DNA of 64,000 nt from UBA1563 sp037440065 (GTDB lineage Bacteria > Bacteroidota > Ignavibacteria > Ignavibacteriales > Ignavibacteriaceae): positions 248,001 through 312,000 of the forward strand of contig JBBIUV010000015.1 of the NCBI GenBank assembly GCA_037440065.1, given 5' to 3'. The notes under the pieces are model-generated. The model saw nothing but the letters and a program-made list of their open reading frames with translations. It had not been told where the DNA came from and did no database searches. Every line of letters starts with the position of its first letter. Positions within the stretch are counted from its first letter, which is position 1. Below, piece after piece: positions 63,600-64,000 of the stretch. The translations under genes and the position numbers were made by a program.

Positions 63600-64000
63600 T
63601 TAAAAAACGAGACTCATCCCGAACACCAGGTAAGTTTTGTCTTGTACCGGATTGCTTATATATGATACATTTATCGGTAAAGAAAATTTATCTGAGAGAG
63701 CAACTGTTTTGGAAGCGGTAACACTAAGATTTATAATACCACCTTTGGAAGTAACGTAATATGCACTCTTGCTCGGAACAAATCCGGTAGTAAGTGTTAA
63801 TGTTGCATCGTTAACGGTGAATGGATAAGAAGCCTGAATGTAAACCGAGTTATCCGGATCGTTCGAAAGATTAGAATAAAACGACAACGAGATTGGGAAT
63901 TTCTCGGCACCTGCATAACTTAATCCACCTTCCAAGGTGTGTGCTGCCACCGGGTTACTATCTGTAGGTTTATAATAGCCGAAAGGAATTCCTACAAATG
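63600..64000 (-). CDS. Outer-membrane porin-like protein (TorF/TIGR02001-like), C-terminal part (5' end outside window)
   Basis: The frame is open from the right edge of the window to 63600 with no stop, so only the last 132 residues are visible; the GTG at 63950 is an internal valine. It shows alternating beta-strand patterns (SYAGAEKFPISLSFYSNLS, VYIQASYPFTVNDATLTLTTGFVP) and ends in LVFGMSLVF, the C-terminal Phe typical of outer-membrane barrels. Proteins of this kind often lie next to amt, suggesting a role in nitrogen uptake. The gene is upstream of amt on the same strand. Confidence 0.7.
   Translation of the reverse strand, partial: FVGIPFGYYKPTDSNPVAAHTLEGGLSYAGAEKFPISLSFYSNLSNDPDNSVYIQASYPFTVNDATLTLTTGFVPSKSAYYVTSKGGIINLSVTASKTVALSDKFSLPINVSYISNPVQDKTYLVFGMSLVF

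Overview
The window looks like chromosome from a Gram-negative bacterium of the Bacteroidota/Ignavibacteria side of the tree. Four complete secreted or surface proteins (21084-22355, 46857-49697 and the minus-strand adhesins) end in a type IX secretion (T9SS) type-A sorting domain with the NYPNPFNP motif typical of Ignavibacteria and relatives. DNA is AT-rich and intergenic gaps are short. I saw no rRNA, tRNA, CRISPR array or prophage. The organism call is an inference from protein style, not a search.

Layout. 1-3671: respiratory cluster with a partial NapC-like multihaem cytochrome, a Rieske protein, a b6-type cytochrome b and an 11-haem membrane-anchored cytochrome c. 3839-20868: mostly housekeeping (DUF2339 membrane protein, S9 peptidase, DUF1232, Nudix, RecN, HemW, BatA-like VWA protein, aconitase, GlcD-like oxidase) ending in a TPR histidine kinase/NarL regulator pair. 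21084-26666: T9SS Asp-box protein, MFS transporter, HemL, HtpX. 26736-36731: a tightly overlapping probable operon running bamD, thioesterase, FG-GAP protein, metalloprotease and ccmABCDEF. Its CcmE carries CxxxY, and an unlisted 49-residue CcmD lies in it. 36804-41250: TolB-like lipoprotein, PAP2 phosphatase and a hybrid histidine kinase. 41309-44435 (minus): HMA-AraC regulator, CopA and CopZ copper module. 44524-50561: RocD, S1/P1 nuclease, GH13 enzyme and small proteins.

50623-61479 is the accessory region. It holds three large minus-strand T9SS-secreted 'choice-of-anchor A' proteins. Two of them open with what looks like a Cys-Gln thioester domain, a covalent-adhesion module best known from Gram-positive bacteria. 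The three share an upstream motif pair at nearly fixed spacing, and two share a duplicated 3' hairpin/terminator block. Between them sits a REP-associated tyrosine transposase (RAYT) whose gene is framed by two BIME-like REP pairs with GTAG feet. 61922-64000: Amt ammonium transporter preceded by a partial outer-membrane porin-like gene.

Possible links between genes: the Ccm system would mature the multihaem cytochromes at the left edge, HemL and HemW feed haem synthesis and use, BamD builds the outer membrane, and the T9SS cargo decorates the surface.
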